A stretch of DNA of 42,082 bases from Candidatus Omnitrophota bacterium (lineage in GTDB: Bacteria > Omnitrophota > Gorgyraeia > Gorgyraeales > Gorgyraeaceae): NCBI GenBank assembly GCA_018902915.1, contig JAHIPS010000072.1, positions 1 to 42,082 on the forward strand, in the 5' to 3' direction. Positions within the stretch are counted from its first letter, which is position 1, and every line of letters begins with the position of its first letter. The notes below the pieces were generated by a model. It was not told where the DNA came from. It ran no database searches and saw only the letters and a program-made list of their open reading frames with translations. Positions 1 through 8,162 of the stretch are shown here, one piece after another. A program made the translations under genes and the position numbers.

Positions 1-924
1 AACGCGAGGGTCAAGGCAGACGCGCTGGGCATAAAGGCGGTTGATTTCGAGAAACAAAAAGTAGATATAGACAGGCTTTACAGCGGATGGAAAGAATTGT
101 TAGTTGACAGAAGGGACATAGACAGATTTTACAGTAAAAAAATTCTTGAAATAAAAGACGGGGAGGTGTTTCCGAATCAATATGTTTTATTAAAGGATAA
201 TGCCAATGAAAAACATACTGCGCTTGCGAGATTTTCTTTTAAGCAAAAGGCCGCAGTGCCGCTCATGCCTGACATAAATGACGTGTGGGGCATAAAGCCG
301 AGAAACAAAGAACAGGCAATGGCGCTGGACCTTTTGATGAATGATAACGTGAAGCTCGTTACGCTCGTGGGCCAGGCAGGCACAGGAAAAACACTTCTGG
401 CGCTCGCGGCAGGTTTAAAAAAGACAGTGGATGAGCACGCGTACAAGAGGATGCTTGTCTCAAGACCTGTTATACCAATGGGCAAGGATATCGGCTATCT
501 TCCAGGCACAAAGGCAGAGAAGCTTGTAAACTGGATGCAGCCTATTTATGATAACCTGGAATATATTCTTACAATAAGAAAGAAGAAGCACTATATCGAA
601 GACCTTATCGACTCTGACCTTTTGCAATTAGAGGCGCTTACGTATATGCGCGGCAGGAGCATACCGAATCAGTTTATTGTTGTGGACGAGGCGCAGAATC
701 TTACCCCGCACGAGATAAAGACTGTTGTGAGTCGCGCCGGGAATAACACCAAGATGGTTTTAACAGGGGACCCCTACCAGATAGACAGCCCTTACCTTGA
801 TTCTTCCTCAAATGGCCTGAGTTATGCTGTTGAAAAGATGAAGGGCCAGGAGATGTTCGGCCACGTCATGCTCACCAAAAACGAACGCTCCTCACTCGCC
901 TCACTCGCCGCAGAACTGCTGTAA
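1..924 (+). CDS. PhoH-family ATPase with PIN-domain remnant (5' end outside window)
   Basis: The frame is open from the first base, so the gene starts upstream; about 307 residues are visible. The first visible residues (NARVKADALGIKAVDF) look like the end of a PIN nuclease domain, as in PIN-PhoH fusions (YlaK/PhoH2 type), followed by a complete PhoH P-loop domain. The Walker A motif VGQAGTGKT lies at visible residues 123-131 (nt 367 on) and Walker B is FIVVDEAQN (near nt 676). The family is linked to RNA unwinding and cleavage, so a role in RNA turnover is likely but not shown by the sequence. A TTG at nt 97 is an internal codon, not a start. The gene ends before a repeat-rich spacer. Confidence 0.9.
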   Translation, partial: NARVKADALGIKAVDFEKQKVDIDRLYSGWKELLVDRRDIDRFYSKKILEIKDGEVFPNQYVLLKDNANEKHTALARFSFKQKAAVPLMPDINDVWGIKPRNKEQAMALDLLMNDNVKLVTLVGQAGTGKTLLALAAGLKKTVDEHAYKRMLVSRPVIPMGKDIGYLPGTKAEKLVNWMQPIYDNLEYILTIRKKKHYIEDLIDSDLLQLEALTYMRGRSIPNQFIVVDEAQNLTPHEIKTVVSRAGNNTKMVLTGDPYQIDSPYLDSSSNGLSYAVEKMKGQEMFGHVMLTKNERSSLASLAAELL

Positions 925-1163
925 TTATAATAGTAAGTAGTATAAGTAGTAAGTAGATAGTAAGTAGAGACGTCTACCAATTTGTTCGGGAGCCTGCCCT
1001 AGATTTATTCAGGAGACAGCTACCCGAACAAACCTGAGACAGGTTCCCGATTGTGGCGGTAGACGTCTCTAGATATATGGCGGTAGACGTCTCTAGATAT
1101 ATAAGATATATGCAAAAGTAAAAGTCTAAATTTTCAATTCGCTCCCAGACCTCCTTTTAGCCG
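925..1163. repeat. Repeat-rich spacer: tandem 24-mer and nested inverted repeats
   Basis: No gene is seen here. After the PhoH stop comes a low-complexity run built on AGTAAGTAG (about 931-967). A 24-nt unit starting GGCGGTAGACGTCTCT is duplicated exactly and back to back at 1055-1078 and 1079-1102. Its 13-nt core GGTAGACGTCTCT also occurs inverted at 966-978. Between these arms, TTTGTTCGGG (981-990) pairs with CCCGAACAAA (1023-1032), and TCGGGAGCCTG (986-996) pairs with 1040-1050 with one mismatch. The stretch could fold as a long nested hairpin between two convergent genes. It has no clear U-tract, so a simple terminator is not certain. Confidence 0.7.
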
Positions 1164-1547
1164 TTAGATTATCTCAATCTTTACCTTAATAAGGCCCTGA
1201 GTTAGATCTGCGATTTGGGAGAAGGCGTGCTGGGTCAGGTCTATGATTCGGCCTTTTTGGACTAATCTTTTGGCTGGACCTCGGTCATTTACTCGAACCA
1301 GTATGGATTTTCCATTTTCCAGGTTCGTGACCATTAGGTTGGTATTGAAGGGCACATCCCACATGGCGCAGGTAAGGGAGGAGTCATCGAATATTTCCAT
1401 GTTGGCAGTGGTTTTAAGGATGCCAGGGTCGTTCTCAGAGTACCAGGAGGCTATACCTTTATATATAATAGCGCTGGAGGCCACATCCTGGGCTGGTATA
1501 AGCGGCATTAAGAGTGAAATTACCAGGATAAGCGCTATTTTCTTCAT
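1164..1547 (-). CDS. rlpA: RlpA-like double-psi beta-barrel protein, exported
   Basis: This 127-residue protein has an N-terminal signal peptide (MKKIALILVISLLMPLIPA) and then one double-psi beta-barrel domain with the RlpA hallmarks GIASWY, VTNLENGKS, VRVNDRGP and IIDLT. Family members bind or cleave septal peptidoglycan. The start is the ATG at 1545-1547, preceded by a GGGGG Shine-Dalgarno-like run. A longer frame reaching 1673 would translate through a riboswitch and is rejected. Where catalytic RlpA has a His in 'AAHxxLP', this protein reads CAMWDVP, so the His is absent; the Asp of NDRGP is kept. It may bind rather than cut peptidoglycan. There is no SPOR domain. Expression is probably controlled by cyclic-di-GMP. 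Confidence 0.85.
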   Translation of the reverse strand: MKKIALILVISLLMPLIPAQDVASSAIIYKGIASWYSENDPGILKTTANMEIFDDSSLTCAMWDVPFNTNLMVTNLENGKSILVRVNDRGPAKRLVQKGRIIDLTQHAFSQIADLTQGLIKVKIEII

Positions 1548-1558
1548 GAAACCCCCAA

Positions 1559-1595
1559 ATAAAAAACCTATTCCGCGCTTAAAAGAATAGGTTTT
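1559..1595 (-). terminator. Leader terminator of the rlpA riboswitch
   Basis: On the minus strand AAAACCTATTC (1585-1595) pairs with GAATAGGTTTT (1563-1573) and runs into a U-tract. It lies between the cyclic-di-GMP aptamer and the rlpA start, so it is the likely expression platform. Confidence 0.85.
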
Positions 1596-1603
1596 AACAG
1601 GGT

Positions 1604-1690
1604 TCGGTAATCCAGCCGCCTTATCCGCCTTAGGCGGATTTAGGCCTGTTGACTTTGCGCCCCACTCTTTCAAGCGGTTTGCCTTTATCG
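1604..1690 (-). promoter_or_regulatory. Cyclic-di-GMP class I (GEMM-I) riboswitch aptamer upstream of rlpA
   Basis: Read on the minus strand, the leader carries the GEMM-I signature in order: AAGGCAAACC, a hairpin capped by a GAAA tetraloop (CGCTTGAAAGAGTG), GGCGCAAAG, CAGGCCTAAA, a second hairpin made from the self-complementary ATCCGCCTTAGGCGGAT region, and GGCGGCTGGATTACCGA. The base expected to contact ligand (second G before CAAACC) is G, as in c-di-GMP rather than c-GAMP variants; this assignment rests on recalled numbering. The aptamer is followed by an intrinsic terminator and then the rlpA ATG. Confidence 0.92.
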
Positions 1691-1718
1691 TCCTACATAT
1701 TCAGTTGTCTCTAATTAA

Positions 1719-1746
1719 AGTATGCCATACAAACCTTAAAAAACAA
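1719..1746 (-). promoter_or_regulatory. Promoter for the riboswitch-rlpA transcript
   Basis: On the minus strand TTGTTT (1741-1746), a 16-nt spacer and CATACT (1719-1724) form a sigma70-type promoter, with TGG just before the -10. Transcription would start near 1712, about 20 nt before the aptamer. Confidence 0.6.
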
Positions 1747-1759
1747 GGGAAAATAGTTG

Positions 1760-1788
1760 TTGACAAGTTTGGTCATTTAATTTATAAT
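1760..1788 (+). promoter_or_regulatory. Consensus sigma70-type promoter for the PKD protein gene
   Basis: TTGACA (1760-1765), a 17-nt spacer and TATAAT (1783-1788) match the consensus perfectly. The predicted start near 1795 leaves a leader of about 48 nt with AGGAGG before the ATG at 1843. It is divergent from the rlpA promoter. Confidence 0.9.
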
Positions 1789-1842
1789 ACTTATTAAATA
1801 GGTTAAGTTAGTAGTGTGTTAAAAGATAACAGGAGGTGCCTA

Positions 1843-4398
1843 ATGCGCACAAAAGTACTATCTATTGTTTTGGCAACAGTGTTTTTCCTCAGCCTGGTAA
1901 TGGTGAAACAGGCATTTTGCTACAGGATCCCGCCAGAAGAGAGCAATATCAGGTATTTATACGTCTTTGGCGAGGATGGTAAGAAAAGTTATGGCGCGAA
2001 AAAGGAACCGCAGGTGGTTTTTTTACAGGTCCCTGCAGGTTACACTGGAAATATAGAGATATCTATATACGACCCTGATGTCGGCGGGTACGTAGATGAA
2101 AAGAGCGGGAAGTGGAACACTGAAACCCGCTTTTCTATTTTTGGCGGAAAGAAAGCGTATTCGTCAATAGCAGGAAAGACAGAGCCTAATATAGAGAGTT
2201 TTTGGGAAGGCGACCTCATAGATGAAAAGACCTTTGGCGAAGATAAATCCTACGACAAAAAGTTTTATCATTTTTCTCCTATAGAGGCAAAGAAGGGAGA
2301 AAAGATAGGGGACCTCATGTATTTTAAGATAGTTGCTGAAGGCGTATCAGGGGACGACAATAACGTCTTTGCGCTGGAAGTATCGCCTGATGCAATAGAG
2401 GCCTTTAGCTATTCATTGTCGCTGAGGTTGTCTGAAAAGCGCGGCGAAAAAATGGCGCTTTATCCTGATATCCCTAAAGATGCGGCAAAGATAATCGAGT
2501 ACAACTATGACCTGGATGCAACAGGGGGCGAGATAGAAATGGTAAGCGCGTCCAAGTCTTACAGGATAAAAGGTTCTGGCACAGGCGTGTGGGCGAATAC
2601 CGAGATCGATGTTCTGTCGTCTGATGCAGGCAAGAGATGGGTTTATGAAATAACAAAGGACAGACAGCCTAACGCAAACATGGCGATGTATTTAACGACC
2701 GGTGACGGCAGGGCTGTCCCTGTATTTTTCACGCCAGGTGAAGGCGGACCGAAAAGGGTATTTGTTGAGGCGCGCGCAGTTACACCCGCAGCTACAAAAG
2801 AGGAGCCGTGGATGGGCACAAAGCTTTCCTGTAACACATTTACATTTGACGGTTCCAAATCACATGACCCTGACAACCAGGCAATGACTTATTTCTGGGA
2901 TTTTGGCGATGGCACGACCAGCAACCAGTTAAAATCAATGCATACCTATAAAGACGCGGGTCAGTACCTCGTTAAATTGACAGTCACGGATAACTCTGAC
3001 GTGGACTGTAATACCGCGACGACACAGCAGGTGGTAAAGGTCAACCAGCCGCCATGCGCGATCGCGGATGGACCAGGCATAACCTGTGTCAATGACGAGA
3101 TAGTGTTTGACGGGAGCCAGTCAACAGACAGCCCTGATGACAAGCTTGTATACAGGTGGAACTTTGGCGATGGCGAAACAGCAGAAGGTGTGCGCGTGTC
3201 GCATAAGTACGCTAAAGGTGGGGATTACCAGGTTACGCTTACTGTAATCGATGATTCAGAGACCATGTGCGATACAGGCGTTGACAGTCTGACAGTAGCA
3301 GTAAATACCGCGCCAATAGCTGATGCCGGCAAGGATATTATAATGTGCAAAAAGAATGCCAGTGATCCTTTAGAGGTTACATTTGACGCGTCGAAATCAA
3401 AGGACGCGGATGCAGACGACCTCACTTATATATGGGATTTTGGCGACGGCGAAACTCAGGAAGGCAAGGTAGTGACCCATAGATACGAAAAGGGCGGAGA
3501 ATATGTAACTAAACTCCTGATCACAGACAACACAAACACGGATTGTAACAAGTCCACTGCAACAAAGCTTGTTAGTCTAAACAGGGCGCCTTTTGCGGAA
3601 GCAGGGGATGACATGAAGATATGCATCACAGAAAAGGCAGACTTTGACGCGTCCATGTCTCTTGACAATGACGGCGATACCCTTACCTATATATGGGATT
3701 TTGGAGATGGAAAGACCGGCAAGGGCAACAATATCTCTCATAAGTATTCAAAAGGCGGGCTTTACAAGGTCACTTTAAAGGTCGACGACGGCAGTGAAAC
3801 AGAATGTTCGAATTCTCTTGATACGATCCTAGTGGATGTAAATTCTACGCCAAAGGCTGATATAAGCGCTGACGAGATCGCGTGCGTAAGTGAGAGCGTA
3901 AAATTTGACGGCGCCTCTTCAAGCGATCCGGATGGCGACAAGCTGGGTTATACCTGGGATTTTGGCGACGGCACCACTGGAAGCGGAGCAGCCGCAAAAC
4001 ATAAATATGAAGAGGGCGGACTTTACAAGGCCACATTGTTTGTTGATGATGGCAAGGGTTCAGAGTGTTCAGGATCAACCAAGACCCACTATGTAAATGT
4101 CAACACGCCTCCTGTGGCTGAGGCAGGACCAGACCTTTTGATCTGCGTCACTGACGAGGTAGAGTTTGATGCCTCAAAGTCGTATGACCCGGATGATGAC
4201 AGCCTTACCTTTAGCTGGGATTTTGGCGACGGCACTACAGCGCAGGGGCCAAAGGTAAAACATGGTTACAAGGATATAGGCATTTACAAGGTGACCCTGT
4301 CAGTCAAGGATGATTCAGGCACGGAATGCAATATTGCGACAGATGGACTTGTTGCCACGGTAAACGCGCAGCCAGTGCCGATTATAGAGGTGATGTAA
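1843..4398 (+). CDS. Secreted protein with six PKD domains
   Basis: The protein has 851 residues. The start is the ATG at 1843, set by AGGAGG at 1831-1836; an in-frame GTG at 1816 lies before the ribosome site. A signal peptide (about residues 1-26, ending QAFC) is followed by about 300 residues of unassigned sequence and then six PKD domains (about residues 325-848), each with the motif W-x-FGDG (near nt 2896, 3163, 3433, 3697, 3955, 4219). PKD domains are Ig-like beta-sandwich modules used for surface contacts. Each repeat carries one Cys near the start (for example ITCVNDE, IACVSES) and one near the end (for example ETECS, GSECS), suggesting one disulphide per domain. There is no visible sorting signal or membrane anchor at the C-terminus. 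Ligand and function are unknown. The strong promoter suggests high expression. Confidence 0.88.
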   Translation: MRTKVLSIVLATVFFLSLVMVKQAFCYRIPPEESNIRYLYVFGEDGKKSYGAKKEPQVVFLQVPAGYTGNIEISIYDPDVGGYVDEKSGKWNTETRFSIFGGKKAYSSIAGKTEPNIESFWEGDLIDEKTFGEDKSYDKKFYHFSPIEAKKGEKIGDLMYFKIVAEGVSGDDNNVFALEVSPDAIEAFSYSLSLRLSEKRGEKMALYPDIPKDAAKIIEYNYDLDATGGEIEMVSASKSYRIKGSGTGVWANTEIDVLSSDAGKRWVYEITKDRQPNANMAMYLTTGDGRAVPVFFTPGEGGPKRVFVEARAVTPAATKEEPWMGTKLSCNTFTFDGSKSHDPDNQAMTYFWDFGDGTTSNQLKSMHTYKDAGQYLVKLTVTDNSDVDCNTATTQQVVKVNQPPCAIADGPGITCVNDEIVFDGSQSTDSPDDKLVYRWNFGDGETAEGVRVSHKYAKGGDYQVTLTVIDDSETMCDTGVDSLTVAVNTAPIADAGKDIIMCKKNASDPLEVTFDASKSKDADADDLTYIWDFGDGETQEGKVVTHRYEKGGEYVTKLLITDNTNTDCNKSTATKLVSLNRAPFAEAGDDMKICITEKADFDASMSLDNDGDTLTYIWDFGDGKTGKGNNISHKYSKGGLYKVTLKVDDGSETECSNSLDTILVDVNSTPKADISADEIACVSESVKFDGASSSDPDGDKLGYTWDFGDGTTGSGAAAKHKYEEGGLYKATLFVDDGKGSECSGSTKTHYVNVNTPPVAEAGPDLLICVTDEVEFDASKSYDPDDDSLTFSWDFGDGTTAQGPKVKHGYKDIGIYKVTLSVKDDSGTECNIATDGLVATVNAQPVPIIEVM

Positions 4399-4431
4399 CT
4401 TTATCGCCCTAGAGTTAGGATTTGGGAGAGA

Positions 4432-4472
4432 GGCCCCGTATAAAACTTTAGAGTTTTGCCGGGGCCTTTTTT
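4432..4472 (+). terminator. Intrinsic terminator after the PKD gene
   Basis: GGCCCCG and CGGGGCC enclose an inner AAAACT/AGTTTT stem, followed directly by a T-run. Confidence 0.93.
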
Positions 4473-4482
4473 ATGGTATAAT
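4454..4482 (+). promoter_or_regulatory. Extended -10 promoter predicting a leaderless mRNA
   Basis: TGGTATAAT (TATAAT at 4477-4482 with a TGn extension) lies 8 nt before the ATG at 4491. The -35 region (TTTTGC, 4454-4459) is weak and sits within the preceding terminator. No Shine-Dalgarno is possible in the remaining space. Confidence 0.6.
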
Positions 4483-4490
4483 ATTCCTTT

Positions 4491-6569
4491 ATGATAAGAC
4501 ATAGAACTATTTTAGTATTGATGCTTGCAGTCGCGATTGTTTTTATCGCGCAATCTCTCTGTTATGCAGCAGGGTCAAGGGAACTTACCATTGTGTTTAC
4601 AGGGGATATGCGGGGGGAGCTAGAAAATTGTCACTGTCCAAAGGATGATTTCGGCGGCCTTGATAGAAGATACAAGTATATCTCCGGGGTAAGAGAAGAA
4701 GTTGGCGAGCTGCTCCTGGTCGATGTCGGTGACGTGCTTTCCCTGGCCACGGCTGATCTTACCGAAGACGAGATTGCCCGCAACGGAGTCATCTCGTTTA
4801 AGGCAATGGAGCTCATGGGATATGATGTCATGAACGCTGGCGAGACCGACATTGTTTTAGGCGAGGATTTTTTAAGCGAGCGCGCAGAAGAAGTTTCTTT
4901 CCCTTTTATATCAGCAAACATAATAGATAAATATACGCAGGAGCCATATTTCAGGCCGTACATTGTCAAGACAATGGAAAGCGGCCTGAAGGTCGGCATA
5001 CTGGGGGTCTCCAACGAGCGCTATATATTAAATTCAGATAGGTTGGAGATCGAGCCGAACAAAAAAGCGGTTGCCAGGTATTTAGCTGAATTAAAATCAA
5101 AATCAGATATTGTCATTGTCCTGGGGCATTTAGGCATGCCATATTCTGTAAAATTGGCAGAAAACATAGAGGGGATCGATTTGATACTCAATGGCCACTG
5201 GGATACTGACAGCCAGGAACCAATAGAAGTAAACGGCACATTGATCATGCCGACGACTTATCATTCCAGAAAGATAGGACGATTAGATCTCGATGTATAC
5301 GGGGGACAGATATCTTCTTATAAATGGGAATCCACGCCGCTTGATGAGGGATTTGACGGCGAAAAAATCGTGGATGGCATTATTGCTGAGATGCCGGAAC
5401 TGGAAACACAAAAGACTACCGGGCTCGTGACAGTAGAGGATATAGCTCTTGATAGGCCGTTAAGGGTGCTTGTGTTTTATACAGCAGGCTGTAAGGCCTG
5501 CATGGAAATAGAAAGGGACTTATTAACCGAGATAGAAGAGAGATATGGCGATTCTATTGTGATAGAGAATTATGATATTGGGAAACCCCAGAATTACGAA
5601 CAGATGACAAGGCTCGAGAAGCTGTACGGCGTGGAAGGCGGTTTTGTGCCGGAGGTGATTGTTTCAAGACAGGTATTAATGGGAAAAGAAGAAATCGCCT
5701 TGAGGTTAGACGAGGTCATACATGATGCATTGGAAGAGCCAATCGACCTAAAAAAAAACCAAGCTTTGGCCTTGGAGGCGGCTAAGTACCAGGAGCCAAC
5801 CAGGGGCATTATACTTTCCAGGTTCGAATCATTCAGCGTATACACGGTTCTCTCAGCAGGGCTTTTAGACGGCGTTAATCCCTGCGCCTTTACCACGATA
5901 GTGTTCTTCATATCGTTTCTTGCCTTTGTCGGCTACAGGCGTCGCGAGATGTTTTTCGCAGGACTTTCCTTTACTCTAGCGGTATTTTTTACGTATCTTT
6001 TGATCGGCTTGGGCATCTTTAGGTTTTTAAGGGCAATGAAGGCCTTTGGCTATGTCACGGTCTTTATCAACACACTGATAGGGGCGCTGGCGATCTTACT
6101 CGGCATACTGAGCCTGGTGGATTATTTCAGGTTTAAAAAGAGCAAGGACTCGAAAAGCATCATATTGAAACTGCCGCAGGCGATCAAGAATAAGATACAT
6201 TCGGTAATCGGGTCAGATTTTAGAAAAGATAAGAAGAGCGAAAAGCGGAATTTCTGGAAGATAATATGGATAGCGCTTAGCGCAGGATTCATGGTGTCTC
6301 TCCTGGAATCGTTTTGTACAGGCCAGGTGTATCTGCCTACCATAGCGTTTGTGCTTAAGATGCCTGATAAGAGCATATCCGCGTTTTTATATCTTATCAT
6401 GTACAATCTCGCGTTCATCGCTCCCTTAGTAGCGGTATTTTTCCTGGGCCTTTTCGGCGTTACCTCTAATGCCTTTTCGCGCTTCATGGAAAAACGCCTT
6501 GGCCTCGTCAAACTCTCCACCGCAGCCCTATTCTTCCTTCTAGCAGCAGTCTTAATAATCCTTCGTTAA
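4491..6569 (+). CDS. Fusion: metallophosphoesterase, thioredoxin-like, CcdA/DsbD-type membrane domain
   Basis: The 692-residue protein has three parts. After a signal peptide (about 1-27) comes a calcineurin-like phosphoesterase/5'-nucleotidase domain (about 30-300: FTGDMRGELENCHCPKDDFGGLDRR, DVGDVLSL, GHLGM, NGHWD). A thioredoxin-like segment follows (about 312-420) with CKAC at C334/C337. The C-terminal half (about 446-692) is a CcdA/DsbD-type membrane domain with several helices and the paired Cys of DGVNPCAF (C465) and ESFCTGQVYLPT (C609). DsbD-type domains carry electrons from cytoplasmic thioredoxin across the membrane, so the fused thioredoxin fold would be the outside acceptor. The phosphoesterase may be a substrate or partner of that electron flow. 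Its CHC motif (near residues 44-46) could be redox-active. The start has no Shine-Dalgarno. Confidence 0.85.
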   Translation: MIRHRTILVLMLAVAIVFIAQSLCYAAGSRELTIVFTGDMRGELENCHCPKDDFGGLDRRYKYISGVREEVGELLLVDVGDVLSLATADLTEDEIARNGVISFKAMELMGYDVMNAGETDIVLGEDFLSERAEEVSFPFISANIIDKYTQEPYFRPYIVKTMESGLKVGILGVSNERYILNSDRLEIEPNKKAVARYLAELKSKSDIVIVLGHLGMPYSVKLAENIEGIDLILNGHWDTDSQEPIEVNGTLIMPTTYHSRKIGRLDLDVYGGQISSYKWESTPLDEGFDGEKIVDGIIAEMPELETQKTTGLVTVEDIALDRPLRVLVFYTAGCKACMEIERDLLTEIEERYGDSIVIENYDIGKPQNYEQMTRLEKLYGVEGGFVPEVIVSRQVLMGKEEIALRLDEVIHDALEEPIDLKKNQALALEAAKYQEPTRGIILSRFESFSVYTVLSAGLLDGVNPCAFTTIVFFISFLAFVGYRRREMFFAGLSFTLAVFFTYLLIGLGIFRFLRAMKAFGYVTVFINTLIGALAILLGILSLVDYFRFKKSKDSKSIILKLPQAIKNKIHSVIGSDFRKDKKSEKRNFWKIIWIALSAGFMVSLLESFCTGQVYLPTIAFVLKMPDKSISAFLYLIMYNLAFIAPLVAVFFLGLFGVTSNAFSRFMEKRLGLVKLSTAALFFLLAAVLIILR

Positions 6570-6572
6570 TTC

Positions 6573-6599
6573 AGTAAATCTTCTGGCAGAAGATCTACT
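6573..6599 (+). other. Hairpin after the redox fusion gene
   Basis: AGTAAATCTTCTG and CAGAAGATCTACT form a near-perfect hairpin 3 nt after the stop. There is no U-tract, so it is left as a 3' hairpin rather than called a terminator. Confidence 0.5.
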
Positions 6600-6619
6600 A
6601 TGTTCGCCGCACGATTTGC

Positions 6620-6648
6620 TTGACGATGGAAGGTTTTTGGAATACACT
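6620..6648 (+). promoter_or_regulatory. Promoter predicting a leaderless M48 protease mRNA
   Basis: TTGACG (6620-6625), a 17-nt spacer and TACACT (6643-6648) are followed after 8 nt by the ATG at 6657. No Shine-Dalgarno is present. Confidence 0.7.
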
Positions 6649-6656
6649 TATGCTAT

Positions 6657-7442
6657 ATGAGGGCTATATTGTGTATAGTTATTATAGGGCTGGTTTTGAG
6701 CGGGTGCGTGACGCAGGAGTATAATGCTGCCACGGGCAGGGAAGATATCATGATGGTGACTACGGAAAAAGAGATCGATATGGGCAGGCGTATTGCAGAG
6801 AGCATCGAGAAGAGCACGGAGATAGAGCTTGACCCTGATCCATTGATGAGCGAGCGTGTCAGGCAGATCGGGCAGAGGATAGCCGCGGTCTCTGACAGGC
6901 AGGAGGTAAACTACACGTTCAGGGTAATAGACGAGGATGAGGTGAACGCGTTTGCGTTGCCGGGCGGCTACATATTTCTTTTTAGAGGCCTTGTTGAAAA
7001 GGTCGAGAGTGACGACGAGCTTGCCTCTGTAATGGCGCACGAGGTGGCGCACGTGGTAGCCAGGCATTCTATAAAGCGGCTGCAGGGCGGCGTGGGTTAT
7101 ACGATACTGCAGATACTGATGGCTGTATCAGGCTCGAGCGGGAGCGACATGAGAGGGGTCAATGCGGCATTTGGCCAGCTCATCATGTCATACTCGCGGG
7201 AAGACGAGGCGCTGGCAGACAAGATAGCTGTTAAATATTTAAAGGAAGCAGGTTTTGACCCCAAGGCCATGATAAGTTTTCTGGAAAAGATGCAGGAGGT
7301 CAACAGGGAACGGCCCATACGGCCTTATTCCAACTATCGTTCTCACCCGCACATCGCTGACCGTATCCGCATGGTCAAACAGGATCTTTTAGGAGAGGTT
7401 GACTTTACCGATTACATGAATAAACCAGTGGAGCTGCATTGA
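6657..7442 (+). CDS. M48-family metalloprotease, lipoprotein
   Basis: This 261-residue protein starts with a lipoprotein signal (lipobox LSGC, lipidated Cys at residue 17), so it is probably anchored in the periplasm. The zinc site is HEVAH (H128, E129, H132), and the third ligand is likely E184 in SREDEALADK. The layout and length fit the single-domain M48 periplasmic proteases (BepA/LoiP/YcaL type), which clear misfolded outer-membrane proteins. It lacks the TPR half of BepA. It overlaps the next gene by one base (TGATG), so the two are probably translationally coupled. Confidence 0.9.
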   Translation: MRAILCIVIIGLVLSGCVTQEYNAATGREDIMMVTTEKEIDMGRRIAESIEKSTEIELDPDPLMSERVRQIGQRIAAVSDRQEVNYTFRVIDEDEVNAFALPGGYIFLFRGLVEKVESDDELASVMAHEVAHVVARHSIKRLQGGVGYTILQILMAVSGSSGSDMRGVNAAFGQLIMSYSREDEALADKIAVKYLKEAGFDPKAMISFLEKMQEVNRERPIRPYSNYRSHPHIADRIRMVKQDLLGEVDFTDYMNKPVELH

Positions 7443-8107
7443 TGAAAAAGGAGGCAAGCGTGGCAAAGAAATACGATTTTACAAAGGAGGACCCGTGGCG
7501 CATATTCAGGATAATGGCTGAGTTTGTGGACGGGTTTGAGGAGCTGTCAAAGGTCGGTCCTGCAGTCACTATATTCGGATCAGCCAGGCCAAAATCACAG
7601 GACAACTATTACAAATTAGCCGAGGAGACAGCAGCCCTTTTGGCCAAAAACGACTATGCGATAATAACAGGTGCTGGCTCGGGCATAATGGAGGCAGCCA
7701 ATAAAGGAGCTAAAAAAGTAGGTGGCAAGTCCGTAGGTTTGAATATACAGATGCCAGTTATCCAGAAACCGAACAAATACATAACAGACCTTATTGATTT
7801 TAAATATTTCTTCTGTCGCAAGGTCATGTTTGTGAAATACGCCAGGGCATTTGTAATATTTCCAGGCGGTTTTGGCACAATGGACGAGTTTTTTGAGTCG
7901 ATCACGCTTATCCAGACCGTGAGGATAGATAGATTCCCTATTATATTAGTGGGTAGCGTGTACTGGAAGGGGCTTGTCGCGTGGATGAAAACAGCCATGC
8001 TGGAGGAGGATCGCATTGACAGGCAAGATCTGGACATATTCAGCATAGTAGATAGCGCTGGAGATGTTTTAAAAATAATCAAGAATTTCTATTCAAATTC
8101 GAGGTGA
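7442..8107 (+). CDS. LOG-family (TIGR00730) Rossmann-fold protein
   Basis: The protein has 221 residues from the ATG at 7442, which overlaps the previous stop. A GTG at 7460 is an alternative start because AAGGAGG lies 5 nt before it. Family motifs are GAGSGIMEAAN (about residues 77-87) and PGGFGTMDE (141-149), the phosphoribohydrolase signature of LOG proteins, which release nucleobases from cytokinin or other nucleoside monophosphates. The cellular substrate in bacteria is often unknown. It is cytoplasmic, with no signal peptide. Confidence 0.88.
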   Translation: MKKEASVAKKYDFTKEDPWRIFRIMAEFVDGFEELSKVGPAVTIFGSARPKSQDNYYKLAEETAALLAKNDYAIITGAGSGIMEAANKGAKKVGGKSVGLNIQMPVIQKPNKYITDLIDFKYFFCRKVMFVKYARAFVIFPGGFGTMDEFFESITLIQTVRIDRFPIILVGSVYWKGLVAWMKTAMLEEDRIDRQDLDIFSIVDSAGDVLKIIKNFYSNSR

Positions 8108-8162
8108 TATGGTATATAATCTTATAAAGCAGCTGTTTAAAAGAAAAAGACGGAGGTGGGGT

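Noticed and set aside
1548-1673. Longer minus-strand RlpA reading frame starting at 1673
   Set aside because: It would translate through the cyclic-di-GMP aptamer and terminator; the signal peptide and Shine-Dalgarno fit the ATG at 1547.
6573-6599. Terminator after the redox fusion gene
   Set aside because: Good hairpin but no U-tract, so it is listed as a hairpin only.
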